Source of the DNA: Sesamum alatum
Lineage: Eukaryota > Streptophyta > Magnoliopsida > Lamiales > Pedaliaceae
DNA length: 64,000 bases
Direction: 5' to 3'
Assembly: GCA_034509735.1 (NCBI GenBank)
Contig: JACGWO010000013.1
Coordinates: 17,070,136 to 17,134,135, forward strand
The translations under genes were made by a program, and so were the position numbers. This document shows positions 16,271 through 28,023 of this stretch, piece after piece. Under the pieces are notes generated by a model. It ran no database searches. It saw only the letters and a program-made list of their open reading frames with translations, and was not told the DNA's origin. Each line of letters starts with the position of its first letter. The stretch's first letter is position 1.

Positions 16271-17348
16271 ATATTATAGATAATTGATATGTTATACGGG
16301 GCAATACTACCCGTAATTGCATTAATTTCTTCAAAAAAAAAAAAAAATCATACAATACAGATCCCAAAATTTGAATTTATTCTGTTGTAATTATTGAGAA
16401 ATTCTTGTTCGGATCAGATTTGATTGAACCAAATCAATCATAGAGCAAGTGTGATAAACTTACCATGTGATTGATCACTTTCGCTGAATTGTACACCAAT
16501 CACAAGACAAAATCAGGTCCGGGCTAGAATTTACCTTAATTATTGAGCTATTAATGTTGTTGGATTTAGATTTTAAGTTCAAGAAGCCACGAATTTGGCA
16601 GAGATAACAAGCCCATTAATAACAATTGGATTTCTCTAGGCCCATAAGCCTTTCCGGGAATTAATCAGACCTTAATTTCAGGCCCAATTTCTATATAATT
16701 TGAGCCCCGAGTGATCTGGGCTTTCAACAGAGTGGGCTTTGGATTCGGAACAAGGTGAGCCCAACATCAAGACAAAAAGGTACATTATTTATACTTGAAA
16801 TGACAAAAACATATTTAAATCATGGGAAAAAAGAGGTGAGTGAGTCTGAGGTAAAAATAGTATGCTGTCGGCCACCATAAATGATCTTGACCATGCCCAG
16901 GATTTGGTGGACCGGAGGATCTTATTTTACCATGTTTTTACAGCCATTGATCGGGGCTTTATGGGCCCACATGTTTCGGCTTAAAATTAATTCAAATTTG
17001 CTAATCATTCTTATGCATTAAAATTGTTGGTTAATTAAGGAGCAGATCCTACCCTTCATTGCATTCTATCTCTGACCACTTTTTCTGCTCTGCTGCGTAC
17101 ACACTGAACATCTTCTGCTGTTGTCAAAAATCAACGTTAAACTCGACAACATTAATGTCTCACTGTTTGGATTAATTAAAGTTAATTAATTGTTCAACCA
17201 ACAATTTGGTTGTGTACTGTGTTTTTTTTATGTGTTCTAAGCCTACTTATTAAGCATGTCTTGCACTTGTCTTTCTACCATTATACAATTTCAAATTCTT
17301 TGTCGGCTTCAAAGTTAAGTGTACCAAATATTTTGTTATTATTAACTA
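16271..17348. other. Intergenic DNA rich in GGCCCA-type motifs
   Basis: Between 16600 and 16980 there are many GGCCCA/TGGGC-type motifs ('aggcccataagcc', 'caggcccaattt', 'atgggcccacatg'), which in plants are frequent in promoters of housekeeping genes. No gene follows directly, so this may be coincidence or a relic. A family 5 repeat copy covers about 16395-16540. No open frame looks real. Confidence 0.3.
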
Positions 17349-17601
17349 CTAGTCGTCCTAACACGTCGTCTCAGCGTGCATATAAATTAATATTACATAT
17401 TTTAAAATTATTGTAAATAAGAAAATATATATATTAATTAATATATTGCTTTTGAAAAAAAGAAAAAAAAAGAAATAAATAAAGAAAAGAAATAAAAACT
17501 AATTTAGGGGTATTATTGGTATAACCAAAAAATTGATGTTACGGTGTAAGTAACCGTCATTTATTAGTAAAAACAGGGTTTGCTTTATATAATAGTATAG
17601 A
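17349..17601 (-). mobile_element. Non-autonomous Helitron, 253 bp
   Basis: On the minus strand the element starts TCTATACTATTATATAAAG directly after A and ends CTAG directly before T. Near the 3' end is a hairpin-forming stretch (CACG, loop, CGTG). The start is the same as that of the Helitron at 55361-55648, and the body resembles 9062-9268. It is non-coding. Confidence 0.75.
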
Positions 17602-17652
17602 TATGTATAATTGTTGTGTGCATTATATGCACATTTTTTCATATATAAAGAT

Positions 17653-17840
17653 AGGATTTAATGCAACCCTATGTGGATATTGTAAATGAATAAATTACCT
17701 CTTTATAAAAAAAAAAGAAAAAATATCCCTCTGATTTTTTTAAAATAATGTAATTTGCCTCTATGTCTAAAGCGGTAAATCGCTTCATTTTAAAAAACAT
17801 AAGAAATTGTTTTGCACATTTTTTCCATAAAATATAACAT
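17653..17840. mobile_element. Small foldback MITE, family 3 copy c, degraded
   Basis: The left arm 'ggatttaatgcaaccctatg' and 'gatattgtaaatgaataaat' match the family 3 pattern and the centre holds 'ggtaaatcgcttcatttt'. The right arm is poorly preserved ('aaaatataacatgtgg'). Confidence 0.5.
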
Positions 17841-18039
17841 GTGGTGAAATACAAAATTACGAAACAGATTTAATTTTTAAAATATTGATTATGTGTTATT
17901 TGCTTCTTGAACTATTTTTTGGAATAATCGATAGCACCGCCTAGAGCCAATGAGGTATTAATAAAGCTGTAAAATTGCAATCTCATGGATGTGAGTATAT
18001 GTTTATAATTCAGGAGATATTTGTGCTTATATATATATA

Positions 18040-18190
18040 TATATTGGGAAAATTCAAATTTGGCATATGATTGTTGTAATACACTTGACATGAGATTGAT
18101 GTACAATTCAAATAAATTGACCAGTTATATGACAAGTATGGTTGATTTGGTTCGACCATACTTGATTTGGATAAGAATCTTTCACATATT
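18040..18190. repeat. Interspersed repeat, family 5 copy c
   Basis: Contains 'gtaatacacttgacatgaga', 'gatgtacaattcaaataaa', 'ttgaccagttatatgacaag' and 'gatttggttcgacc', in the same order as the copy at 53800-53965. Non-coding and partly self-complementary. Confidence 0.5.
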
Positions 18191-18230
18191 TTGATGTTCC
18201 CACAATAAACAAGTTGCATTAATTAAGGTG

Positions 18231-18751
18231 GTAATTACACCGCCCTTCCTTGATGTTTATTATAATTACACATAGACTTTTGATGTTTGAAAAAAAAATT
18301 ACATATAGTATCCGTGATGTTTGTTTTCGTCTAACAAATAGATTTCTGATTTAATCAAAATTAACAGAATTTGTTGATAAGCAAAAAAGTTGAATGAAAA
18401 TTTATATTTGCCCTCGATTGACTTATTATTGTCAAATAAATTTTTTATGGCCAAATTACCCTCATAAGAGTAAAAATATACCTCCGTACATGCATTAACT
18501 TATAAACATATATAAAGATAGTTTGATTAGAAATAGATTTATTTGACCCTCAATAAGTTAGTAATAAGTCATTCGAGGGTAAATATGATTTTTTTTTGCT
18601 AATATCAACAAATTCGGTGAATTTTTTTTATAACGGACGAATCTATTTGTTAAACGAAACAAATATCAAAGTTAGTAGATGTAATTCTTTAAGTCATTGG
18701 GAGTCTGTCTATATGTAGCCATACCAAACTTTAGGGGATAGTGTAATTATC
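18231..18751. mobile_element. Foldback MITE, family 4 copy a
   Basis: The left end 'gtaattacaccgcccttcc' pairs with the right end 'aggggatagtgtaattatcc'. Inner segments ('gtttgttttcgtctaacaaa' with 'tttgttaaacgaaacaaa', and 'ccctcgattgacttattatt' with 'aataagtcattcgagggtaa') pair in inverted orientation. The same layout recurs at 56095-56600. Non-coding. Confidence 0.75.
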
Positions 18752-19433
18752 CGTTAGTTAAATGAATAATGGGGTGTGTGTAACGAATGCTACTGGGCCG
18801 AGCCCAAACCTACATGAGTAAAGACACTAGCGGGCCAAACTTACGTGCATATGATGGGCCAGACGATTATAATAACAGGGCGTGACCTCGGGCTACGTCC
18901 TAAATCATAAAATTCCTGAAAAGGCCCTAAAACTTCGTATGAAATACCATTTTCGAGAAATAAGAAAAGATCTCAAAGTCTTTTCCGGAGGAGAGAGACA
19001 CCGCAGAAGAGGGGGAAAAGAGGAGAAAGCAAGAAAAACAAAAATCTCCATTGCCGCCGATCTTTTTGCAGCGAAAATCCTTGAGTAGAGAGCTTCGTCG
19101 CTGCTCTAATTTCATCTGATCCGGTCTGTTTACGCTGTTATATTATGGTTTATAGATAATCATTTGCTTGTAATTATTTTTCCCCAATTTCTCCCTACTT
19201 GTGAAGCGGAAGGGGAGGAATGGAGGCCTGTCATTTAAAATTTTCGCTTCTCCTGATCTTTTGGTAGGCGTTTTATGTATTCTAGGGTTTTGTGGTGAAA
19301 ATAATGCCGTTTCTGGGTGAAACATGTGGGGTGGTTAGCTAGGGTTAGTGAACTAGTCAGGAGCTTTTTTCGTGTCTATGAAGATATGGTGTTTTCCTTT
19401 TCTATGTTTTGTGGGGAATAGGAAGATAATATT
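18752..19433 (+). promoter_or_regulatory. Promoter and 5' leader region of the FBL15-type gene
   Basis: GGCCCA-like motifs ('gggccgagccc' at 18796-18806, 'gcgggccaaac', 'atgggccagacg') lie 550-650 bp before the first coding ATG, followed by a purine-rich stretch at 18975-19050 that looks like a 5' leader. A possible leader-intron acceptor 'ggggaatag' ends at 19421, just before the start codon, and 'tctgatccg' and 'gtctgttt' near 19115 could flank its donor. The transcription start cannot be fixed. Confidence 0.4.
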
Positions 19434-22286
19434 ATGAGTTCGACTAATTTATATTATTTTTATTGTTGTAAGACGGGAAAGAGCACAATGAGGAAGGACA
19501 TTTGGGGGACTGAAGCCGAGGAAATGGAGACTGATGATGCTGAATTAGGGTTTTGGTCTACTTTTCACAATGTTGGTGGCCGTGGTGCTCAGGCGGAGAG
19601 GTTAAGGCTACAGGGAAGTGGTGAGGGACCAAATGGGAACGAGAGAAATGAAGGGTTAGGTGTTGATGTCGATTTCAACGACAACAGTGACAACTTTTTG
19701 CAGTGGATAATTGGGTCAAGACATTCTGGGAGTGGTGGTAGTGGAAGCCAAAGGGTGAACGTGGATGTTAATTTGAATTTGGGGTTGGGTGGTGAGCCTT
19801 CATGTTCATCATCGTCGTCAATGATTGCTACTGGAAGAGAGAATTGTGATCGAGATGTACAGAATAAACGGCCCAAAGTTCATTCTTTTTCTCTGTGAGA
19901 TCTCTCTCTTCCTCCTATCTATCTCTATCTATCTATCCCTGTATGTGGGGTGTGCCTGGGCTTGTACGGGGCTGCATACTTTTTTCCATGTAATGTGTAT
20001 GCCGCTGGCTTATTTTTCTGAATTTGAATCTTAGCTGAAATTTTGTGATTGAGATGTAACTTTTGTGTGGGCTACTCTGATAGATGGTAGTTGGTCTAAC
20101 TGCAAAACCATCTAGGGGTGTGGAAAAATATGCTGGATTATTATCTTTTGTGTCAAAATGAACTGAATCTTAGTATTCTTTTCTACCGAAACTGTTTTTG
20201 CGTCATTCTAGTGCCATGACTTCAATGAGTTTGTGATCCTTCCTATGGTTGAAAAGCACGGAGAGTATGCTTCCTTTTATTCTGTTTGCTGTTGCACCAA
20301 TCTCCATGGCTTTTCTTGGAACATGGAAGTTGAGTTTGAAGATTGACAAATTGTGAAAACATGTGTAATTTGGGTTTGAGAACTGTGGCATCTCTGCATT
20401 ATTCAAGAGGCCTTGCACTATCATCATGTGTTTTTGCTAAAATATCGATTGTCCTAATATACTCATGCATGGTGTTCCAGTTGGAGGGTTTTCAAGCCCG
20501 TAGTCATTGGGGCCGTTTCACCTGTATCCTTGGGTGCATATTTTTAGTTAATGTTTGTTCTTCCCTTTGAGAACCATGAGCCTTGTCTTAATCTTCCTCC
20601 CTTATGCAGGGATTGGGGCACTAATTTTGAAAATAAAATTCATGACCTTGCTCCTGTGCATGAGGAGGTTGGTGATGAGGATCTCCCTGATTCTAGCATT
20701 GTAGGAGGCAATGCTAGCAATTATGATGATACTTTAAAAATAGCTGATTCGGAGGTTCGGATGGATCTTACTGATGACTTATTGCATATGGTGGGTTTTA
20801 TAATTGACGCATATGAAACTGGTTTTGTTTGAGTTGTTTTAGACGATGACTCATTCCTAATATTGCCATCTGCTGTAGGTTTTCACTTTCTTGGATCATG
20901 TTGATCTTTGTCGAGCAGCAAGAGTTTGCAGGCAGTGGAGAGATGCAAGTTCTCATGAAGATTTCTGGCGGTACTTGAATTTCGAGAATCGATTCATATC
21001 TGTGCAGCAACGTGAGTATCGTTTTATTGTTATATTCTTAGATGTTTAACAGCTTTCTGAAGCTGATTATCATGCAACCTCTAATATAAACTGTTGGACT
21101 GTGGCCTAGTTAAGTGGTGTTAGGAAATATCTGATGATATTTTATCAAAGGCCCAAATTAGGATTATAGAGCATGAACATCAAGCTTAGGGTTCTTGGGA
21201 AAGATCTACAAGCTTCATGTAAGGTCTGTCATATCTATAATTTGGAGAATTGTGTCCTTCTTATGAGATGGGTCCCAATAATCTATGTGTGCTTGGCCAA
21301 ATGTTTGATTGCTATGCATCTATTGTAAGCTTGATTGAAGGATCCATGTGCTAAGTAGGGTACTTTATGACAATGTGCTACACACTTGTCATGTAATTAA
21401 TCATTTTGCCAGCTATTGGTAATTAGCTTGTAGGAAGGTTGGGACTTGGGAGTGTTCTCCTCTCCATCCATTTGGCTGGCAGCTGCTTCTTGTCTTAATT
21501 TTTTGATTCCGTGTAGAAACTGACATTGGTTAATTGTCTTAGTTGATGACATGTGCCGGCGGTATCCAAACGCTACTGCAGTAAACATTTATGGTGCTCC
21601 TGCTATCCATCCTCTTGTGATGAAGGCCATCTCTTCTTTGAGGTAAATTAGCTTTTGATTAATGCCTTATAATCTTATAGCTTGGGAACTTTAGCTTGCC
21701 TCTGATCCTTGGATTTGTCTCAGAAATCTTGAGGTTCTAACTCTGGGCAAGGGCCAGTTAGGCGAGACTTTTTTCCAAGCCTTAACAGATTGCCACATGT
21801 TGAAGAGTTTAACCGTCAATGATGCTACTTTGGGTAATGGAATTCAGGAAATTCCCATTTATCATGATAGATTGCATGATCTTCAGATAGTGAAATGCCG
21901 TGTGCTCCGTATCTCTATCAGGTGCTAAATCATTTGTCTTGTTTTCAAAATCATTATTACTCTTCCATTATCTTATGAACTATTGGTTTGTTTCAGGTGC
22001 CCCCAGCTTGAAACCTTGTCTCTCAAGCGCAGTAGTATGCCACATGCAGTTCTTAATTGCCCCCTTCTGCGAGAGCTTGATATAGCTTCCTGTCACAAGC
22101 TTTCAGATGCTGCAATCCGTTCAGCAGCAACATCATGCCCACTCTTGGAATCCTTGGATATGTCCAATTGCTCATGTGTCAGTGATGAGACACTGCGAGA
22201 AATAGCTATGACTTGTGGAAATCTCCATATTCTTGATGCTTCATACTGCCCAAACATCTCTCTTGAAGTGAGATATTCATTTTAAC

Positions 22287-22321
<35 letters not shown>

Positions 22322-25300
22322 GTTATTGTTATTTCTCTTACTTTTGGTACTTGTATATGTATATGTCGTCTAATATAAAGTTACCTTTTGAAGACCGTGA
22401 GACTGCCAATGTTGACCGTTCTTAAGCTTCATAGCTGTGAGGGTATCACGTCTGCTTCAATGGCTGCTATAGCTTCTAGTTATATGCTTGAGGTTTGAAT
22501 ATAAAAACTTCTCTCGAGTATTTCATCATTTCCTAACTGTGATGACATTGTGATTTGATTATTTAATTATTATAGTTTGCTGATATATGCTACTGTGGTA
22601 GGTTCTTGAGCTTGATAATTGCAGTTTGTTGACGTCAGTATCTTTGGATCTGCCACGCCTGAAGAACATAAGGCTCGTACATTGCCGGAAGTATGTCTAC
22701 TCGTGCACTTCGAGCCTTAACATCTGTTCTTTTCCAGAGAATGACTATTAACTTGCATATTTGCAGGTTTATTGATTTGAATTTAAGAAGCAATGTGCTT
22801 TCCTCCATTACAGTTTCTAATTGCGCTTCTCTCCAGAGAATAAGTATTGCATCAAACGCGCTGAAAGTATGTCTTTAATCTTCAAATATTTTGTTCCAAA
22901 TCAAATTTTGATTTTTTAAGTGAAAGAAATGTTTTATCTTTTAAACTCCAATGGAAAATGTAGGAGTGATTGAGCTTAATCTACTTGCAGAAATTAGTCT
23001 TGCAAAAGCAAGAAAGCTTGACAACATTAGCACTGCAATGCCAAAGTTTGCAAGAAGTAGACCTTACCGAATGCGAGTCTTTGACCAACTCCATTTGCGA
23101 AGTTTTCTGTACAGGAGGAGGCTGTCCTTTATTGAGATCACTAGTGCTTGATAGTTGTGAGGTCTGTAATTGTAATTTTCCTGTTTACTTTTGAAATATC
23201 CTCTTTTTCCAACATTCTAATTCGACCAATTGGTGAAATTTGATTATGATCAGCAATAATTCTTGTGTTCTAATTAAATGCATTATGCCGTCCTGTATTA
23301 CAACTTTTGTTGAAAGGAAGATTTAGATTCTCTTTTTTATAATTTTCTCTCGGTACTTAAATAGTTCAAAGTATCAAGTTTTATCCATATGGGCCACAGT
23401 AACGTACTGTCAGTTAAAGCTTGTTTTATTTCACACAAGAAAGAATAGATATTCTTCTCTTCGGTAGAAAATCAGAAATCGGAATGGCATATTTCAAGAT
23501 TTATTGTAGGCGATTTAGAAATTTAGGTTTCAAATTTTAATTGGCGATCTGAAAAAGAGTTGTCTTCTGGAACGGTTAAAACTGTAGGACAAATGGTTAC
23601 TAGACTTTACTTGATTGTGGAGCCAACTCTATCTCATACTATCATCTCTTAACCTATGTTACAAGCTCAATTCATGGCATTTTTATGTACTCATTCTTTC
23701 TATATCTGATTGTTGCTTATTACTCTTTGTCAGAGTTTGACTGCAGTGAGTTTCTGCAGTACATCTTTAGTCAGTCTGTCACTTGGTGGTTGCCGTGCAA
23801 TAACTTCTCTTGAACTCAGATGCCCTTACCTGGAGCATGTCTCATTAGATGGTTGTGATCATCTTGAGAGGGCTTCATTTTCACCTGTAAGTCATCATCT
23901 TACTGACTCTTTATTTCATCTTTATGTTTCGGTTGCAGTCAATGATAATTAATGGTTGTCGTAAAACCTTTGAAGCTGAATTTCCCTTGAGACGAACTCA
24001 TGAATTGTTCTCATTTTCTGCTTTTATATCCGGTAGTTAATACATTTAATCCAAGTGTAACAGATGCTGTCTGATACACTGATTTGCCTTCTGCTTATCA
24101 TACTTTCAAATATTTCAAAAATCGTTGCAGGTTGGTCTTAGGTCCTTGAACTTGGGCATTTGCCCCAAATTGAACGTGCTCCATGTTGAAGCACCACTTA
24201 TGGTTTCACTTGAATTGAAGGGGTGTGGTGTATTGTCTGAAGCATTGATCTATTGCCCACTTCTCACTTCTTTGGATGCATCTTTCTGCAGGTGATTTTA
24301 CTTTGTAGTAATCATGGGTGTTTAGATCCAACCTGCCTGTTCTGGAAGTGATACTTAATTGTCTGTTCATCATTATGTTCTTTGATTTATTCGTGCAGCC
24401 AGCTCAAGGATGACTGCTTATCTGCCACAACATCTTCGTGCCCGCTTATTGAATCATTGGTGTTGATGTCATGCCCCTCTGTTGGTCCTGATGGGCTTTC
24501 ATCTTTGCGCTGCCTTCCCAACTTGACCTGCCTGGATCTGTCCTATACCTTTTTGGTCAATCTGCAGCCTGTTTTTGACTCCTGTTTGTATCTAAAGGTA
24601 TTTTGTTGCATTTGGATTCACATCTTTATGTTTTTGACAGATGGATAGCTCTTCTTCATCCATTTAGATATTTTGCCAGCCACGATATTCAATAGTTATG
24701 TTTGGTACTGATAGTTATGTTGTTTATTCTATTGCGGCATCAAAAACGTGATAGAGTGGGTCTTGGATTTTTGGCAATTAATCAAAAGGATCAGTATGTT
24801 GATCCTACAAAGTCTATCTGAACATGCTTCTTCTGTTTTGTTGATTAGTACTTATTTTATAGGTTCTAAAATTGCAAGCATGCAAGTATCTTAGTGACAC
24901 GTCATTGGAACCTCTCTACAAAGGTGGTGCTCTCCCAGCCCTCTGTGAACTGGACTTGTCCTATGGGACACTCTGCCAGTCGGCAATAGAGGAGCTGCTT
25001 GCTGGATGTATGCATTTAACTCATGTCAGCTTGAATGGTTGTGTCAATATGCACGATCTGGATTGGGGATTTCATCTTGATAGATTGTCTGAAATCAGCA
25101 CCTTTTATGGTTCATTTGACTCTACTTCTCTGGAAAATGTCCTCCCGTCTAAGGACCAACCTAGCCGCCTGCTGCAGAACCTCAACTGTGTTGGTTGTCC
25201 GAATATCAAGAAGGTGGTTATCCCTCCTACGGCCAGATGTTTCCATTTATCATCATTAAACCTTTCATTGTCTTCAAACTTGAAGGAAGTTGATATATCC

Positions 25301-27097
25301 TGTTGCAATCTGTTCTTTCTCAACTTGAGGTATGTTTGTTCTCTGTTTATGATTTTGTTGCTCGTTTCTGTGATATTAAATGTACCCTCTCTGATCACGG
25401 TTCATATTAATTGCCAGTAATTGTTACTCATTGGAAATTTTGAAGCTCGACTGCCCAAGATTGACCAGTCTTTTCCTTCAGGTATGTTTTTGTCCAGACT
25501 CTTAAATACTGCCTTACTTGCTAGGTAATTGTTTATTTGCAGAGCTTTTGTTAAGACTCTCTGTTGAAACCTGTCTGTATCTATGGGCATGAAGTTTTAA
25601 AGAGAGTAGAAGTGGTGAACTTTGTAGGTTATGTTTTAATTTTGTAACCATAAATATAGCGGTTGAGTTGACAGTTTGTGATGCATCATTACTATTTGTA
25701 AGTGGTACTTTCATGGTAGAAATATAATTTTAGGAAGGGTAAATTACAACCACCTCTCCTGAGGTTTGACATAATTACAAATACCCCTCGTCGTTTGAAA
25801 AATTACAAATAATTGTAATTTAACCGAAGGTCTGAATTGGCCATTTTGCCCTTGATTTTTTTATTAAAATTGTAGAAAAATCAGCTGAGGCAAGTTGCAT
25901 TGTTGCTTCCCTGTGTAAAATATTTAAGAAACCTCTCCTTACGCATTGTAGTCCAAAAGTTTTTAAGAATTAAATAAAAAATAATTTAGTGCATAAGAGC
26001 ATTTTGATAAAAATGGATGGAAATGGGTTATTTGTTAGACGGTTACAAACATCATGAGGTATATGTAAGTTTTCAAACAATAAGGGGGTATTTGTAATCA
26101 TGTCAAACCTTAGGGGAGGTAGCTGTAATTTACCCTTTTAGGAAATGAGATATTAGTTCTGTATGTACCAAAAAGAAAATAGCGGCAATTATGGATACAT
26201 GTGCCATTGTGCTCTATCAGAATGCGTGTGTAGGTCCGAGCAACTTTTATTTTCCTTTTATTTTTAATATGACCTCATAAATTTGATATCTAGACTTAAG
26301 AGTCTTCTTTTATGCTGGTGAAACCATTTATTACATGGTCATGAATCATGAGATTTTCCAGCCCTCAGATTCATAAAATATTTCTTTATTTATTCTGAAA
26401 GGCAAGGTAGAGTGCTAAGCATTTGTGAGCTATGTATAACCTACTTGTGAAACTTCACTCCACTCAATATTCCCATTGCTCTGAGAATTTGTTTGTTGAA
26501 TATGGTTATATATTAGTCCTCGACAAAAGGGTTGGATAGCAACATTTTGGACTCTTGTGGGGACTGTTGTGTGCATTTCATTCTCATGCTCAAGGTGCTT
26601 CATAGGTAGTCCAAGACTTAGCTTTATCCCGTTCAAGGGTCCTTGGTGCAATGTTCAACAGAGGATTGTGTCTTGTCTGTCCAGGATCAAAAGATATGTG
26701 GAATTGGAAAGAAGGATAAAAAGGTAGAGTCGATTATGAACTAGAACAGTTAGTTGGATAGTCCCGGGGTGGAACTGGTTGGGTAGGATGGGTCCAAAAT
26801 GGGATATATTGAGTTCAAATTGATGTTTTTCTTTTGGAATTACCTTCAATATTTATTTCAATTTTTTGACACTATCTTACAATTCTTTGACATTGTCAAG
26901 CTACCACTTATACGATGTCATTTTCTAATTCCTTTTTATGCTTTGGTGCATATGTGGAATCTCTTAGTCTTGTAATATTGACGAGGAAGCTGTGGAAACT
27001 GCCATAACACAATGTAACATGCTGGAGACGCTTGATGTTCGCTTTTGTCCAAAGGTAAGATAGACCATGTTTTTATCTGACACTGCTGTATGCGCGA

Positions 27098-27137
<40 letters not shown>

Positions 27138-27304
27138 TAAATTATCGAATTGGGCCAAACTTTCTATTTTTAGGTAAAACCTTACAACTTATTGTAAGAA
27201 TAAGGTTTCCTTCCACTCGACAGATATCTCCATTGAGCATGAGTTCATTGCGCCTGGCATGCCCGAGTTTGAAACGCATCTTCAGCAGCTTGGCACCACC
27301 ATGA
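19434..27304 (+). CDS. FBL15: F-box/LRR protein 15, SLOMO ortholog
   Basis: Expected substrate receptor of an SCF ubiquitin ligase. In Arabidopsis the ortholog SLOMO affects auxin homeostasis and the pace of organ initiation. Seventeen exons: 19434-19894, 20610-20790, 20879-21011, 21543-21642, 21724-21921, 21997-22267, 22394-22492, 22602-22690, 22767-22866, 22991-23161, 23734-23886, 24131-24291, 24399-24597, 24863-25329, 25418-25481, 26968-27054 and 27224-27304. Junctions are GT-AG and in frame, giving 1004 residues, close to the Arabidopsis length. The N-terminus is low-complexity with LNLGL at 114-118 and a basic NKRPKV at 144-149. The F-box begins near residue 205 and includes FLDHVDLCRAARVCRQW. 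About 20 leucine-rich repeats of the cysteine-containing type follow, for example CPLLESLDMSNC and CPRLTSLFLQSC. The start is uncertain: an in-frame ATG at 19488 would remove 18 residues. Intron 15 holds a MITE. The gene appears intact. Confidence 0.95.
22287..22330 (+). repeat. (TTA)n microsatellite in FBL15 intron 6
   Basis: About fourteen TTA units with a terminal G interruption lie 20 bp downstream of the exon 6 donor site. Such runs usually vary in length between individuals. Confidence 0.9.
25737..26145. mobile_element. Foldback MITE, family 1 copy b, in FBL15 intron 15
   Basis: The left end 'gggtaaattacaaccacc' and the right end 'ggtagctgtaatttaccc' are inverted copies, and 'ctgaggtttgacataattac' pairs with 'gtaatcatgtcaaacctta'. 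The core shows 'ccattttgcccttg' and 'gcattttgataaaaatgg'. The insertion explains part of the unusual length of this intron (1486 bp), and both splice sites remain outside it. Confidence 0.85.
27098..27138 (+). repeat. (CA)n-(TA)n compound microsatellite
   Basis: About eleven CA units are followed by about nine TA units within the last intron of the FBL15-type gene. Frames read through it on the minus strand (for example 26936-27121) are only repeat translations. Confidence 0.9.
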
Positions 27305-27650
27305 TACAAACTGAAGAACATGGAAGCATGAATTGAGCCTAGTTCGTATTTACAGTCAATATCTAACATATTGATCGTTTCCGCTACAGTCGCGTATATA
27401 TAATATTATATATATTGATTTTGTGAGTGGTGTTTCAACGCCTTGGTGTAAGGCTTGAATCAGATGCTCGGTGAGGAGGATACCATATGTCGATTTGTAG
27501 TATGTTTCCTCTTCACGTGATTATTACATGCTTGTTCAATCAAGTGAAGCAGAATTCTGTTAATTGTCTTTTATTGAACTTACATCATTTTCTACTAAGT
27601 GAGGTTCTTCTTAATCTTGGCTATACCTGTTGATTATTGTCGAATATACT

Positions 27651-27985
27651 TGTAAGCAAAGAACAATTACAGAGAGAAAGAAGTAGCCATGGAAGAAGGT
27701 AAAGAAATCCCTTTCTGTAAAGCAGCTGTATTCTTGGAAATACCACTCAAATTACAAAGTGAGTTAAAACCCTATATTTTATAGAGCTAAAAAACACTTC
27801 TTAACAAACTAATCAACTGGTCAGCTAACTAATTAACTGCCATAAGCTAATTAACCGACTAGACGTGGTTCACTAACTAAGTCGTCAAAGCGACTTTATT
27901 TCTTACCCTGCTGCCAAATAAAATGCGTTTCAATAATAACAAAGCTTTATACAAACCATCTAAAAATGCTGAAATAAAGCTAACA
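27651..27985 (-). repeat. 3' LTR of the copia element
   Basis: 335 bp, TGTAAGCAAAG through AAAGCTAACA, nearly identical to 32290-32624. Because the element runs on the minus strand, this is its 3' LTR. Confidence 0.95.
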
Positions 27986-28023
27986 CCCCCTCCTCAAGTT
28001 GGACTTGGGGGCAAATCCACCAA

